Below are positions 29,481-35,590 of a DNA stretch of 64,000 nucleotides, piece by piece (position 1 is the stretch's first letter; each line of letters starts with the position of its first letter). Under the pieces are notes generated by a model. The model had not been told where the DNA came from, searched no databases, and saw nothing but the letters and a program-made list of their open reading frames with translations. A program made the position numbers and the translations under genes. Source of the stretch: Kallipyga massiliensis ph2 (GTDB taxonomy: Bacteria; Bacillota; Clostridia; Tissierellales; Peptoniphilaceae). The stretch covers positions 235,335 through 299,334 of the forward strand of contig NZ_HE978586.1 of NCBI RefSeq assembly GCF_000311985.1, read 5' to 3'.

Positions 29481-32196
29481 CCTCCATCCTTTCTAGGGTT
29501 AAGCCAAATGTTGAATCATAGTGCAAGCGGAAGTTAAATAGTTCAAACCACCCCCCTTCATCAAAGATAATTCCCAGTGCTCCCTTTAACCAAGAGGACT
29601 CCTGCCAATCCGGCAGATTCTCCAAGGTAAACTGCTCCAATTCATCAATCGTTCGGTCAATGATATAGGGTCTTGATAGGGCATTTGGCAAAGTGATGGT
29701 GTGTTTGGCAATGTCTTGAGCCACCTTGTTATCTCCGATTTGTCCGGAAAGATCCTCTTCCCCTTCAAAAAATCCGTAGCCTCCCTGCTTTCTTTGGAGG
29801 GCGATCACCTCAACTCTTTCATCGCTATCCCTGACCTGGGCATAGCCCCTTTCCTCGGAATCAATAGCCGGCGAATTGGCCAACCATCCTTCGATGGTCT
29901 TCATTCTTTGGGGCCTTCCCAACAGAAAATTCTCCGCCCTGGCCTTCTTTTGATTTTTCTTTTCCTCATAACGGGTCCGGGCCTCTTTGTGCTTTTCCTG
30001 CCTTTCTTCGTCCGTAAAAAGGGCTATTTCCCCATACACCTTTTGGACAAGAGGGGATATATCCTCCGGCATGCTTAGCTGGTCCGGTAAATAATACAGG
30101 GTCTGACCCAGGAGATAATCTCCGTAAACCGCGGATGATCCCGGTTCAAAATCCAATTGGTCATTACTGCCCATGACATAACAGATAGCTTTTTCATACT
30201 TTTTCGGACGCTTGGTCTCTTTATGCCTGTGTAAGCGTCCAATCCGTTGAATCAGGAGGTCCATGGGTGCGAGATCGGTAAACAGCGAGTCAAGATCTAT
30301 GTCAAGAGATTGCTCAATCACTTGGCTCCCAATAACAATCATCCCCTTAGGTCGGTCCCCTCCCCTTTGTAACATGGATAAGAGTTGATTTTCTTTCTTG
30401 GCCCGGTCGCTGGCGATAAAGGCAGAATGGAGGAGAAGAACTTGATCTGAAGAAAAACGCTCGATGCATTCTTGAGCGAATTGCTGAGCACGCTTGACCG
30501 TATTAACGACCACGCCGGCTACGCCCTCTGTTGCAAGGCAGTCCTCTAAGAGTTCCATAAGATCCTCTTCGTCCAATTTTCGCATGTCCACTCGTTTATT
30601 GTTGGCAGTGTCCGGAGAGAAGTCTGCAAAATAGTGAAGCTCTTTTCCATCGCTATAGGTGAGGAGGGGATAGGCCTCCTCCAAATCCGGGCGGAACATT
30701 CCCTTGATTTCTCTTCGCCGACAACCCTTCCCTGAAAGATATGCCGCTAATAGTTGATTCCGGGTCTCAATAGGAAGAGTGGCTGAAAGTAAGATCACCG
30801 GAATCCCATAAAAAGCCAACCATCGCAAGGCTGTGGCTAAATACTGGTTCATATAAGCATCATAGGCATGAACCTCATCAACGATGACCACCTTTTTACT
30901 CATCCCGAGGTGACGCAAGGCCAGGTGTTTCTGTTTCAAAGCCAGTAGGAGGAGTTGGTCCACCGTTCCGATAACAAAGGAATCCAGGGAAGCTGTTTTA
31001 CGACCGGAGAACCATTGGTTGGTCGGAATGGATCCTTCCCCATCGATATCGATGCCATGAGAAACCCGGTCGTAAAGCGGGTTTAAAGCTGCCTTCCCAT
31101 GTTGAAGTCGAGGGAAAAATTGATTATCCGGATCCAACTTGTCCATCCAAGCTTTAATCCTGGGATAAATCCCATTGCTGGTTGCTTGGGTGGGAAGGCC
31201 AAAAAACAAACCGCTGGCATGCGTTTTCGCTGCAATCTGTTCGCAGGCAATGAGGGAAGCTTCAGTTTTTCCCATCCCCATGGGTGCTTCAAAAATAAGA
31301 ATTCCCGGTTCCTGGATTTGGTCAATCACCCGGTTCATCTCTTCCTGAGCCTTTCGTGGGGCGAATCCAAAGCGGGACTGGTAGAGAGAAACGAGATCCC
31401 CAAACTTCTCCGCCCTCCATCGGGACTGGTTGCTCGCCCACTTTTCAAAGCCTCGGGAACGGCGAGTCTCACCATCAGGAGCTTCTTTGTCATCAAAGGG
31501 ATATAAAGGAAAATATTCCTCATTAGAAGCGATCCAGTCTGCCATAATAACCAGACCTGAAAGCAAAACCTGACCCCTGACATCCACCGTCGGAAGATCC
31601 TGAATAGAAGAAAAGCCGGAAGTCCTAAGTGCCTCCTCAATAATCTTTTCCTGGGCCCTCTTCCATCTTTGGTGAATGACTGACTTTTCGTTCTCTTCCT
31701 GATAAAAGTTAGCTGAGTAACTATTAATCAATGAGGGTTCGATATGATTGCTGGGGCGGCCATGATGACCACCGACAATTAATGCCAGATCCTCCCCTAT
31801 GCCCATCTCTAAGAGAAGGACCTGCCCCGCTTCAGAGTGGTGGACCTTATGGGGCTCTGATAGGTAGAGATGGCTCAGATCAATGTAACCCTCACGTTCC
31901 AATCTATCCACAAGAGCCTGGTCTATATCGCTGGGGCGGTGGAAAAATCCCATGGCCTGGAAGGCAGGACTGGCCTTGCCCTCGTCGTGCGTTGCAGCGA
32001 GAAAGATGAGGGTGGCCCTTGCTAGCTCTTCTGAAGAAGGAGATATTGAACGGATGATCATGGCCCGCTGACCCTCATCCAACCATAAATCCCAGAGCTT
32101 TTTGGCTACCTCGCAAGTATCTTTCAAATGGTCGCTGAGGCTGATCCATTTCAGTTGGCCACTTTTATCATCTTTTTTTGCCCAGAAAGAATCCAT
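29467..32196 (-). CDS. cas3: CRISPR helicase-nuclease Cas3
   Basis: Degrades DNA recognised by Cascade; 909 residues. The N-terminal HD nuclease has HLKDTCEVA (about residue 23), ATHDEGKASPAFQ (about 89) and GGHHGRPSN (about 140). The SF2 helicase follows: Walker A FEAPMGMGKTEAS (about 300), Walker B VIVDEVHAYD (about 430), motif III LLSATLP, and a C-terminal helicase half with VIGSQVIEQSLDIDLD and QRIGRLHRH. It is the first gene of the cas operon and has an AGGAG site. Confidence 0.96.
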   Translation of the reverse strand: MDSFWAKKDDKSGQLKWISLSDHLKDTCEVAKKLWDLWLDEGQRAMIIRSISPSSEELARATLIFLAATHDEGKASPAFQAMGFFHRPSDIDQALVDRLEREGYIDLSHLYLSEPHKVHHSEAGQVLLLEMGIGEDLALIVGGHHGRPSNHIEPSLINSYSANFYQEENEKSVIHQRWKRAQEKIIEEALRTSGFSSIQDLPTVDVRGQVLLSGLVIMADWIASNEEYFPLYPFDDKEAPDGETRRSRGFEKWASNQSRWRAEKFGDLVSLYQSRFGFAPRKAQEEMNRVIDQIQEPGILIFEAPMGMGKTEASLIACEQIAAKTHASGLFFGLPTQATSNGIYPRIKAWMDKLDPDNQFFPRLQHGKAALNPLYDRVSHGIDIDGEGSIPTNQWFSGRKTASLDSFVIGTVDQLLLLALKQKHLALRHLGMSKKVVIVDEVHAYDAYMNQYLATALRWLAFYGIPVILLSATLPIETRNQLLAAYLSGKGCRRREIKGMFRPDLEEAYPLLTYSDGKELHYFADFSPDTANNKRVDMRKLDEEDLMELLEDCLATEGVAGVVVNTVKRAQQFAQECIERFSSDQVLLLHSAFIASDRAKKENQLLSMLQRGGDRPKGMIVIGSQVIEQSLDIDLDSLFTDLAPMDLLIQRIGRLHRHKETKRPKKYEKAICYVMGSNDQLDFEPGSSAVYGDYLLGQTLYYLPDQLSMPEDISPLVQKVYGEIALFTDEERQEKHKEARTRYEEKKNQKKARAENFLLGRPQRMKTIEGWLANSPAIDSEERGYAQVRDSDERVEVIALQRKQGGYGFFEGEEDLSGQIGDNKVAQDIAKHTITLPNALSRPYIIDRTIDELEQFTLENLPDWQESSWLKGALGIIFDEGGWFELFNFRLHYDSTFGLTLERMEDGKI

Positions 32197-32250
32197 AGAA
32201 TGCTCCTAGAAATAAATATTTAGGAAATCGTTTTGTTTCATTTGATATTA

Positions 32251-32279
32251 ATTATAATACTCTTAAAAGTAATAGTCAA
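32251..32279 (-). promoter_or_regulatory. Promoter of the cas operon
   Basis: TTGACT, 17 bp, consensus TATAAT on the minus strand, predicting a start near 32244 and a 48-nt leader before cas3. It is a strong promoter for a cas operon, which makes a dedicated repressor plausible. Confidence 0.88.
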
Positions 32280-32289
32280 CAAAAATAAA

Positions 32290-32306
32290 CTTAGTTTACA
32301 AAAACC
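32290..32306 (+). promoter_or_regulatory. Predicted Cascade binding site upstream of the cas promoter
   Basis: The plus strand reads AA then CTTAGTTTACAAAAACC. The pseudo-spacer of the adjacent mini-CRISPR reads TTTAGTGTACAATAACC. Leaving aside the first pyrimidine, 14 of 16 bases match and the two mismatches are at spacer positions 6 and 12, which do not pair in type I-E Cascade. AA is the PAM inferred from the main array. The site starts 8 bp upstream of the cas3 -35 element. Confidence 0.7.
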
Positions 32307-32324
32307 AGTCCAATATTGGACTGG
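32300..32324 (-). terminator. Terminator of the mini-CRISPR RNA
   Basis: On the minus strand CCAGTCC pairs with GGACTGG around AATATT, followed by TTTTTG. It separates the small RNA gene from the cas promoter. Confidence 0.85.
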
Positions 32325-32335
32325 CCTTTGTATAA

Positions 32336-32424
32336 TTTAAGAACCCGCTAACGCGGGCAAAAAATAATCCTTACTGTACGGTTATTGTACACTAAAGGAT
32401 CACCCCCGCTTACGCGGGAATTAC
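32336..32424 (-). CRISPR. Mini-CRISPR: repeat, pseudo-spacer, degenerate repeat
   Basis: Repeat 1 (32397-32424) keeps the CCCGCGTAAGCGGG stem and the 3' GTGATCC handle but has GTAATT in place of GTCTTT at its 5' end. The spacer is 32364-32396 (33 nt). The second repeat (32336-32363) is in exact register and keeps CCCGCGT, A and GCGGG but has lost the handle. The TAA loop matches the old repeats at the trailer end of the main array. Confidence 0.85.
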
Positions 32425-32435
32425 TCTACATCGAT

Positions 32436-32444
32436 AGTATATCA
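32436..32444 (-). promoter_or_regulatory. Extended -10 promoter of the mini-CRISPR RNA
   Basis: TGATATACT on the minus strand fits TGnTATAAT. Transcription would start near 32429, immediately before the repeat. No clear -35 is present. Confidence 0.65.
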
Positions 32445-32569
32445 AATCTTAATTCCGGGATTATTCCACTTCTTCACCTGAAATAAAATATAATAAATAT
32501 AACATGGAAAACTGACAAAGCGTACAAAGTGACAATTAATTATTCATCCCCTATTTGAAAGGAGATTAT

Positions 32570-32911
32570 ATGACCATCTTTCGTCATTTTTTAAAGAAGA
32601 GTACAAATGATTTTAGCCTCATGGAGGCCGCTCAAATTCTCCATGACCAGCCCGATTCCGCCATCCTCCTCGATGTCCGCAGTGATGAGGAATGGAAGGA
32701 GGGCCACCTTTCCTGTGCCCATCATATTCCCCACGACCAAATCCGGCAAAGGGCCAAAGAGGAGCTTCCTCTAGATAAGCCCCTCTTTGTTTATTGTCGG
32801 TCGGGCCACCGAGCCGGACTCGCCAAGAAGGACCTGGAAGAGCTTGGCTTTACTGAGGTCCATAATGTGGGTGGGATTTTGGATTATAAGGGGGACTTGG
32901 AAGTTTTTTAA
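32570..32911 (+). CDS. Rhodanese-like sulfurtransferase
   Basis: Single-domain rhodanese of 113 residues. The active-site loop is VYCRSGHRAG (about residues 72-81) with the persulfide-forming Cys, and the domain has ILLDVRSDEEWKEGHL near the start and NVGGILDYKGD at the end. These proteins carry sulfane sulfur in the cytosol. The ATG at 32570 follows AAAGGAG. It is divergent from the CRISPR locus and appears to be a host gene marking the left border of the integrative element. Confidence 0.88.
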   Translation: MTIFRHFLKKSTNDFSLMEAAQILHDQPDSAILLDVRSDEEWKEGHLSCAHHIPHDQIRQRAKEELPLDKPLFVYCRSGHRAGLAKKDLEELGFTEVHNVGGILDYKGDLEVF

Positions 32912-32993
32912 AACTCCCCTGGAACAGAATCAACAATAGGGAATAAATAAGATCGCCAAAGTATAAAAAGGAACTTTATCGCCCAAGAAGATA

Positions 32994-33027
32994 AGATGCT
33001 AATGAAAAGATGGCTGAAATAATTTAG
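32994..33027 (+). pseudogene. 3' remnant of an integrase gene
   Basis: The last codons resemble the end of the integrase at 45569 (CTAATG...ATGGC-GAAATAATTTAG), with a 4-bp insertion that breaks the frame. It is followed, as at 45570, by a CCAAAAAG segment, a hairpin and tRNA-Pro-like sequence. It marks an older, mostly deleted element. Confidence 0.55.
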
Positions 33028-33087
33028 ATAAATTTTGGTTCCAAAATTGGCTCCAAAAAGTTTTTTCTGGTCAATCACAAAAAACCA

Positions 33088-33122
33088 AAAACGGCCTGAA
33101 AGCCTTGCTTTCAAGCCGTTTC
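33088..33122. terminator. Hairpin before the att-like tRNA fragment
   Basis: AAAACGGCCTGAAAGC pairs with GCTTTCAAGCCGTTT. Nearly the same hairpin follows both tRNA-Pro genes (45611-45650 and 53136-53168), so it belongs to the shared integration-site cassette. Confidence 0.7.
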
Positions 33123-33129
33123 TTTATTA

Positions 33130-33170
33130 TCGGGATGAAAGGCTTCGAACCTTCGGCCACCTGCTCCCGA
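33130..33170 (-). other. tRNA-Pro fragment, putative attachment site
   Basis: Forty-one bases match the 3' half of tRNA-Pro(CGG) at 45659-45699 at 37 positions (discriminator, acceptor 3' strand, T-arm, variable loop and anticodon 3' side). The 5' half is missing, so it is not a working tRNA. It is the expected left junction of an element inserted in the tRNA. Confidence 0.75.
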
Positions 33171-33319
33171 ATCACAAATGGGAAGAAAGCCCTGTTGGGC
33201 TAAATCCTCCACAATCATTGATTATACTAGCTTTCAGAGCGTCCTAGACAAAAAAATATAAGGCTGAAATAAACGAGGTTTAAACCCGATTGGGGGCAAA
33301 TTGGGGGCAAAAAAAAGAT

Positions 33320-33358
33320 TTAAAAAAAAGGAAAAAGAGGGGTTACTCCCCCTCTTTT
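33320..33358 (-). terminator. Terminator of micro-cassette 1
   Basis: AAAGAGGGG pairs with CCCCTCTTT across the stop codon of the 64-residue protein, followed by a T-rich tract on the minus strand. Confidence 0.75.
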
Positions 33359-33537
33359 AGCTTCTCCCTCTTCTCCGCAATCAGCGACTCTATCTCCTCA
33401 AGGTCTTCAAGCGTTGCCCGATTCCGGATAAAAGAACGTGCCGCCGATTTAGCGGAATTATACCGCCTTCTTTCAGGATTCTGAGCATTCCACTTTTTGC
33501 TTGCACGGATTTGAGCTTCACTCGTTTTCTTTTCCAT
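33343..33537 (-). CDS. Micro-cassette 1, protein C (64 aa)
   Basis: Small, highly charged protein: MEKKTSEAQIRASKKWNAQN, then a basic middle with SARSFIRNRATLEDLEEIES-like helix and an acidic EKLKEGE end. Paralogues lie at 34008-34202 and 41095-41283; all share SEAQ-A, an N-[PRK]E[RK] segment, an AR-FIR helix and E(D/N)L-E(L/I). No membrane segment. Its start overlaps the stop of hydrophobic peptide B (TAATG). No known family is assigned; a small DNA- or RNA-binding antitoxin or regulator is one possibility. Confidence 0.7.
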   Translation of the reverse strand: MEKKTSEAQIRASKKWNAQNPERRRYNSAKSAARSFIRNRATLEDLEEIESLIAEKREKLKEGE

Positions 33538-33623
33538 TACTTCCTCCTTCCTTTGACTTGAACATACAGATTCGCTAAGCTTACTACAAGGTTCAAGATC
33601 AATAATACTCTTAGTGTTGTCAT
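33537..33623 (-). CDS. Micro-cassette 1, hydrophobic peptide B (28 aa)
   Basis: Peptide MTTLRVLLILNLVVSLANLY followed by VQVKGRRK: one membrane span and a basic tail. It overlaps the start of protein C by one base in TAATG, so the two are translationally coupled. Equivalent peptides precede protein C in the other two cassettes. It resembles small holin-like or type I toxin peptides in size and shape only. Confidence 0.6.
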   Translation of the reverse strand: MTTLRVLLILNLVVSLANLYVQVKGRRK

Positions 33624-33695
33624 AGCTCTTTTCTGGGTATAAGATAGGTACACCCCCTGACGGGGGGAGGGGCTTTCGCCCCTCTTTTCTGGGCT

Positions 33696-33776
33696 CTAGT
33701 CCCTCCTGATCGTTACAATCAGTGTCGCCACACTGATGATCAGCTGGGCTAGAGCTATTATTGTATCTATCTCCAT
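33696..33776 (-). CDS. Micro-cassette 1, hydrophobic peptide A (26 aa)
   Basis: Peptide MEIDTIIALAQLIISVATLI followed by VTIRRD, with a strong AAAGGAGG site. It is a single membrane span with a basic C terminus, like holin-like toxins (Hol-Tox) of type I systems. Two GC-rich hairpins follow it before peptide B. Confidence 0.65.
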   Translation of the reverse strand: MEIDTIIALAQLIISVATLIVTIRRD

Positions 33777-33829
33777 TCCCTTTTCCTCCTTTCTTAAGTT
33801 CGTGCTTCCTATTCCCTTAGCACATTTAT

Positions 33830-33858
33830 ATTATAAACCATAGTTTATATAGAGTCAA
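33830..33858 (-). promoter_or_regulatory. Promoter and operator of micro-cassette 1
   Basis: TTGACT, 17 bp, TATAAT. The spacer holds the palindrome TATAAAC-N4-GTTTATA, overlapping the -10, as expected for a repressor site. Confidence 0.8.
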
Positions 33859-33994
33859 GTGTTTTGAGGAGATTTTTATCAGAAATTTACTACCTGAAAC
33901 TGCAGATTTACTACCTAAAACCGCAAAATTTTTTTGAACCCATTGCAATCACTAGGCTACAGAGGGGCAAAACTCCTAAGAGTCTTTAAGGGAC

Positions 33995-34022
33995 TAAAAA
34001 AGGGGGGTTATTCCCCCTCTTT
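33995..34022 (-). terminator. Terminator of micro-cassette 2
   Basis: AAAAGAGGGGG pairs with CCCCCCTTTT across the stop of protein C, then T-rich sequence on the minus strand. Confidence 0.75.
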
Positions 34023-34202
34023 TAGCTTCTCCCTTCGCTCTTTAATGAGCGCCTCCAGCTCCTGAAGGTTTTCTTCCTGGGCATGGTTTCGGATATAAGA
34101 CCTTGCCGTTCTTAAGTAGCCCTGAACGGTGGCTTTCTTCCGGTTCCTTTGCTCCCATGTCCGGCTGGCCCTCTTCTGGGCTTCGCTTGTTTTATCCGCC
34201 AT
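34008..34202 (-). CDS. Micro-cassette 2, protein C (64 aa)
   Basis: Paralogue of the 33343 protein: MADKTSEAQKRASRTWEQRN, an ARSYIRNHA helix and a REKLKEGE end identical in its last residues to cassette 1. It starts in a TAATG overlap with peptide B. The gene is more like copy 1 than copy 3, suggesting tandem duplication of copies 1 and 2. Confidence 0.7.
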   Translation of the reverse strand: MADKTSEAQKRASRTWEQRNRKKATVQGYLRTARSYIRNHAQEENLQELEALIKERREKLKEGE

Positions 34203-34285
34203 TACTTCCTCCTGTTCTTCATTTGACTGATGAGGTTCCCTACAGCAAATACCGCAAATAATAAGCTCGCTATCAGTTTAACCAT
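34202..34285 (-). CDS. Micro-cassette 2, hydrophobic peptide B (27 aa)
   Basis: Peptide MVKLIASLLFAVFAVGNLIS followed by QMKNRRK: one membrane span and a basic tail. Its stop overlaps the start of protein C. The ribosome binding site is weak, so translation may depend on the preceding hairpins or on peptide A. Confidence 0.6.
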   Translation of the reverse strand: MVKLIASLLFAVFAVGNLISQMKNRRK

Positions 34286-34332
34286 GGTCTTTTCGTGGTA
34301 TACTAATAACACTCCCCCGAAGGGGAGGGGGC

Positions 34333-34428
34333 TTATTTGCCCCCGTTGTTTTTGATGGCGATTATCATCGATATGAAGCTTGCTATGGCTCCGATGATAG
34401 TCGCTATCATTGTTATTAGGTCTACCAT
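34333..34428 (-). CDS. Micro-cassette 2, hydrophobic peptide A (31 aa)
   Basis: Peptide MVDLITMIATIIGAIASFIS followed by MIIAIKNNGGK, with AAAGGAGG upstream. It aligns with peptide A of cassette 3 (MIATII-T/GA-AS-I-MI). A GGGGGC/GCCCCC hairpin spans its stop codon and a CTCCCC-TTC-GGGGGAG hairpin follows. Confidence 0.65.
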   Translation of the reverse strand: MVDLITMIATIIGAIASFISMIIAIKNNGGK

Positions 34429-34479
34429 TTACTTTCCTCCTTTCTTTTTTATTTGAGGTTTCTCTCAACTTCTGAATAT

Positions 34480-34508
34480 ATTATAACGCCACCGTTATAT
34501 ATTGTCAA
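34480..34508 (-). promoter_or_regulatory. Promoter and operator of micro-cassette 2
   Basis: Consensus TTGACA, 17 bp, TATAAT, with the palindrome TATAACG-N4-CGTTATA inside the spacer and -10. Confidence 0.85.
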
Positions 34509-34529
34509 CACTTTTTTCGGTTTTTACAT

Positions 34530-34569
34530 AAAAAAAAGCCGTGCCTCTCCAATAATTAGAGGCACGGCT
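34530..34569 (-). terminator. Terminator of prophage late genes
   Basis: AGCCGTGCCTCT pairs with AGAGGCACGGCT, followed by eight T on the minus strand. It insulates micro-cassette 2 from the holin remnant upstream. Confidence 0.88.
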
Positions 34570-34616
34570 CGCGCGATTCACTCACGATTAAAGCTAGGTA
34601 AATACAGGCTTTCCCC

Positions 34617-34871
34617 CTATTTTCGCACGATTGTCGCACGATTCTTCCTATCGTCCGAAGGGATCGTGATGTGGCGTTTTTGGTGCTGTACACTGGAGCT
34701 CATAAACATGGCCCCAAGGAAGGTCGTGACCGCTGTGAGAATCGTAACCACCAGGGCAGTCGGTCCCCAGGATAGGCTCTCCCCTACTGTCTGAACAAGG
34801 GTAGCGGTAGCGGGTAGGACCAGAGTGATGATCCACTTCTAAAGATCATAGGTGTCATTAGATAATTTCAT
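34617..34871 (-). pseudogene. Phage holin with in-frame amber codon
   Basis: The 85-codon frame reads MKLSNDTYDL, TAG, then KWIITLVLPATATLVQTVGE and a second membrane span (LVVTILTAVTTFLGAMF) with a basic tail. This is the LL-H/phage_holin_1 type, two spans, normally about 80-90 residues. The only defect is a TAG at codon 11. Either the gene is dead or the codon is read through. Confidence 0.7.
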
Positions 34872-34884
34872 AGTATTTTCTCCT

Positions 34885-35301
34885 TTACTCTTTTTCCTTC
34901 TTCCAGATATAGGCTTCAATTTCCTTGATATTTGATGTGATCGTGTGATTAATCCCCTGTCGCTCAAGTGACCGCAAGACGGCTAGAAGAGCCTTCAGGA
35001 TCATCCGCATATCCGTGTCCTGCCGGTCATCGTGGGCCTGCTCCTATTTAATCATCTTGGCGTGGTCTTGAAGGGTTTTGTCGTGACAAGTGAGAACGTC
35101 TAAGTCCTGGGCGAATTTCTGGTCTTTCCAGTCTACCTTTCCCAGGATCTCCCTGATCGAGAGGATTTCCCCCTTATGCACCACGATCTCTTCCAGGTTT
35201 TTGGTCTTGATGTACTTCTTACCGACCGCCTTCTAGGCCTCAGTAAATTCCCTGTATATTTTATTAAAAGAGCCCAGGATAGTCCTAATGACGCTGATTA
35301 T
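34885..35301 (-). pseudogene. Prophage membrane-anchored coiled-coil protein with two ambers
   Basis: A frame open apart from two TAG codons reads LLFVLGIISVIRTILGSFNK (membrane anchor), then YREFTEA-TAG-KAVGKKY, a long helical region, DHAKMIK-TAG-EQAHDD, and ends IEAYIWKKEKE. It has no recognised family. Its 5' end is fused to the scaffold fragment at about 35300, so an internal deletion removed its start together with the capsid and tail genes. Confidence 0.5.
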
Positions 35302-35510
35302 CCCAAGGACAAAAAGAAGGCTTCGCTTTTCCCGCTCAGGGCATCCTTGGCGTTTTGTAGTTCGTCTTGCAGTTTCTTCATCCCGGATTTTAACTGGTCA
35401 TAGTCCTTATACTTCTCTTCCAGAGTCTCCTTCTGCCTTTTCAGGCGTTCGGATATAGCCTTGTCAAAGGCTTCCTGGGTTTCGATGGGCTGGAACGCAT
35501 TGTCTGTCAT
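35298..35510 (-). pseudogene. N-terminal fragment of phage scaffolding protein
   Basis: Seventy codons from MTDNAFQPIETQEAFDKAIS through a coiled coil KDYDQLKSGMKKLQDELQNA, then a short unrelated tail into the deletion junction. This is how phage scaffolding proteins start; full-length ones are about 180-200 residues. A GAAAGGA site precedes the ATG. Confidence 0.65.
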
Positions 35511-35561
35511 TGTGATTTCCTTTCTCCCGCTTACCCGGCGGTATCGGTAAATTTTTGTATT

Positions 35562-35590
35562 AAAAAGACGACCCCACGAAGGGATCGTCT
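35562..35590 (-). terminator. Terminator after terminase gene
   Basis: AGACGATCCC pairs with GGGGTCGTCT around TTCGT, followed by TTTTTAATAC on the minus strand; it begins at the terminase stop codon. Confidence 0.8.

Larger units (their letters stand above)
32300..32429 (-). ncRNA. crRNA-like regulatory RNA (CreR-like)
   Basis: A self-contained gene of about 130 nt: extended -10 promoter, start about 5 nt before a CRISPR repeat, a 33-nt pseudo-spacer, a degenerate repeat and an intrinsic terminator. Cas6e processing would yield one guide with the normal GUGAUCC handle. Partial match of its seed half to DNA beside the cas3 promoter predicts Cascade binding without efficient Cas3 cleavage, that is autorepression. 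Known cas-regulating RNAs work this way; this instance is inferred from sequence. Confidence 0.72.

Noticed and set aside
33130..33170. A fourth tRNA-Pro gene
   Set aside because: Only the 3' half is present; the D-arm, 5' acceptor strand and complete anticodon stem are missing.
34620..34652. Possible second self-target, spacer 7 against the holin region
   Set aside because: Only 12 contiguous bases match, there is no supporting PAM, and the local sequence is itself a short repeat (CGCACGATT).
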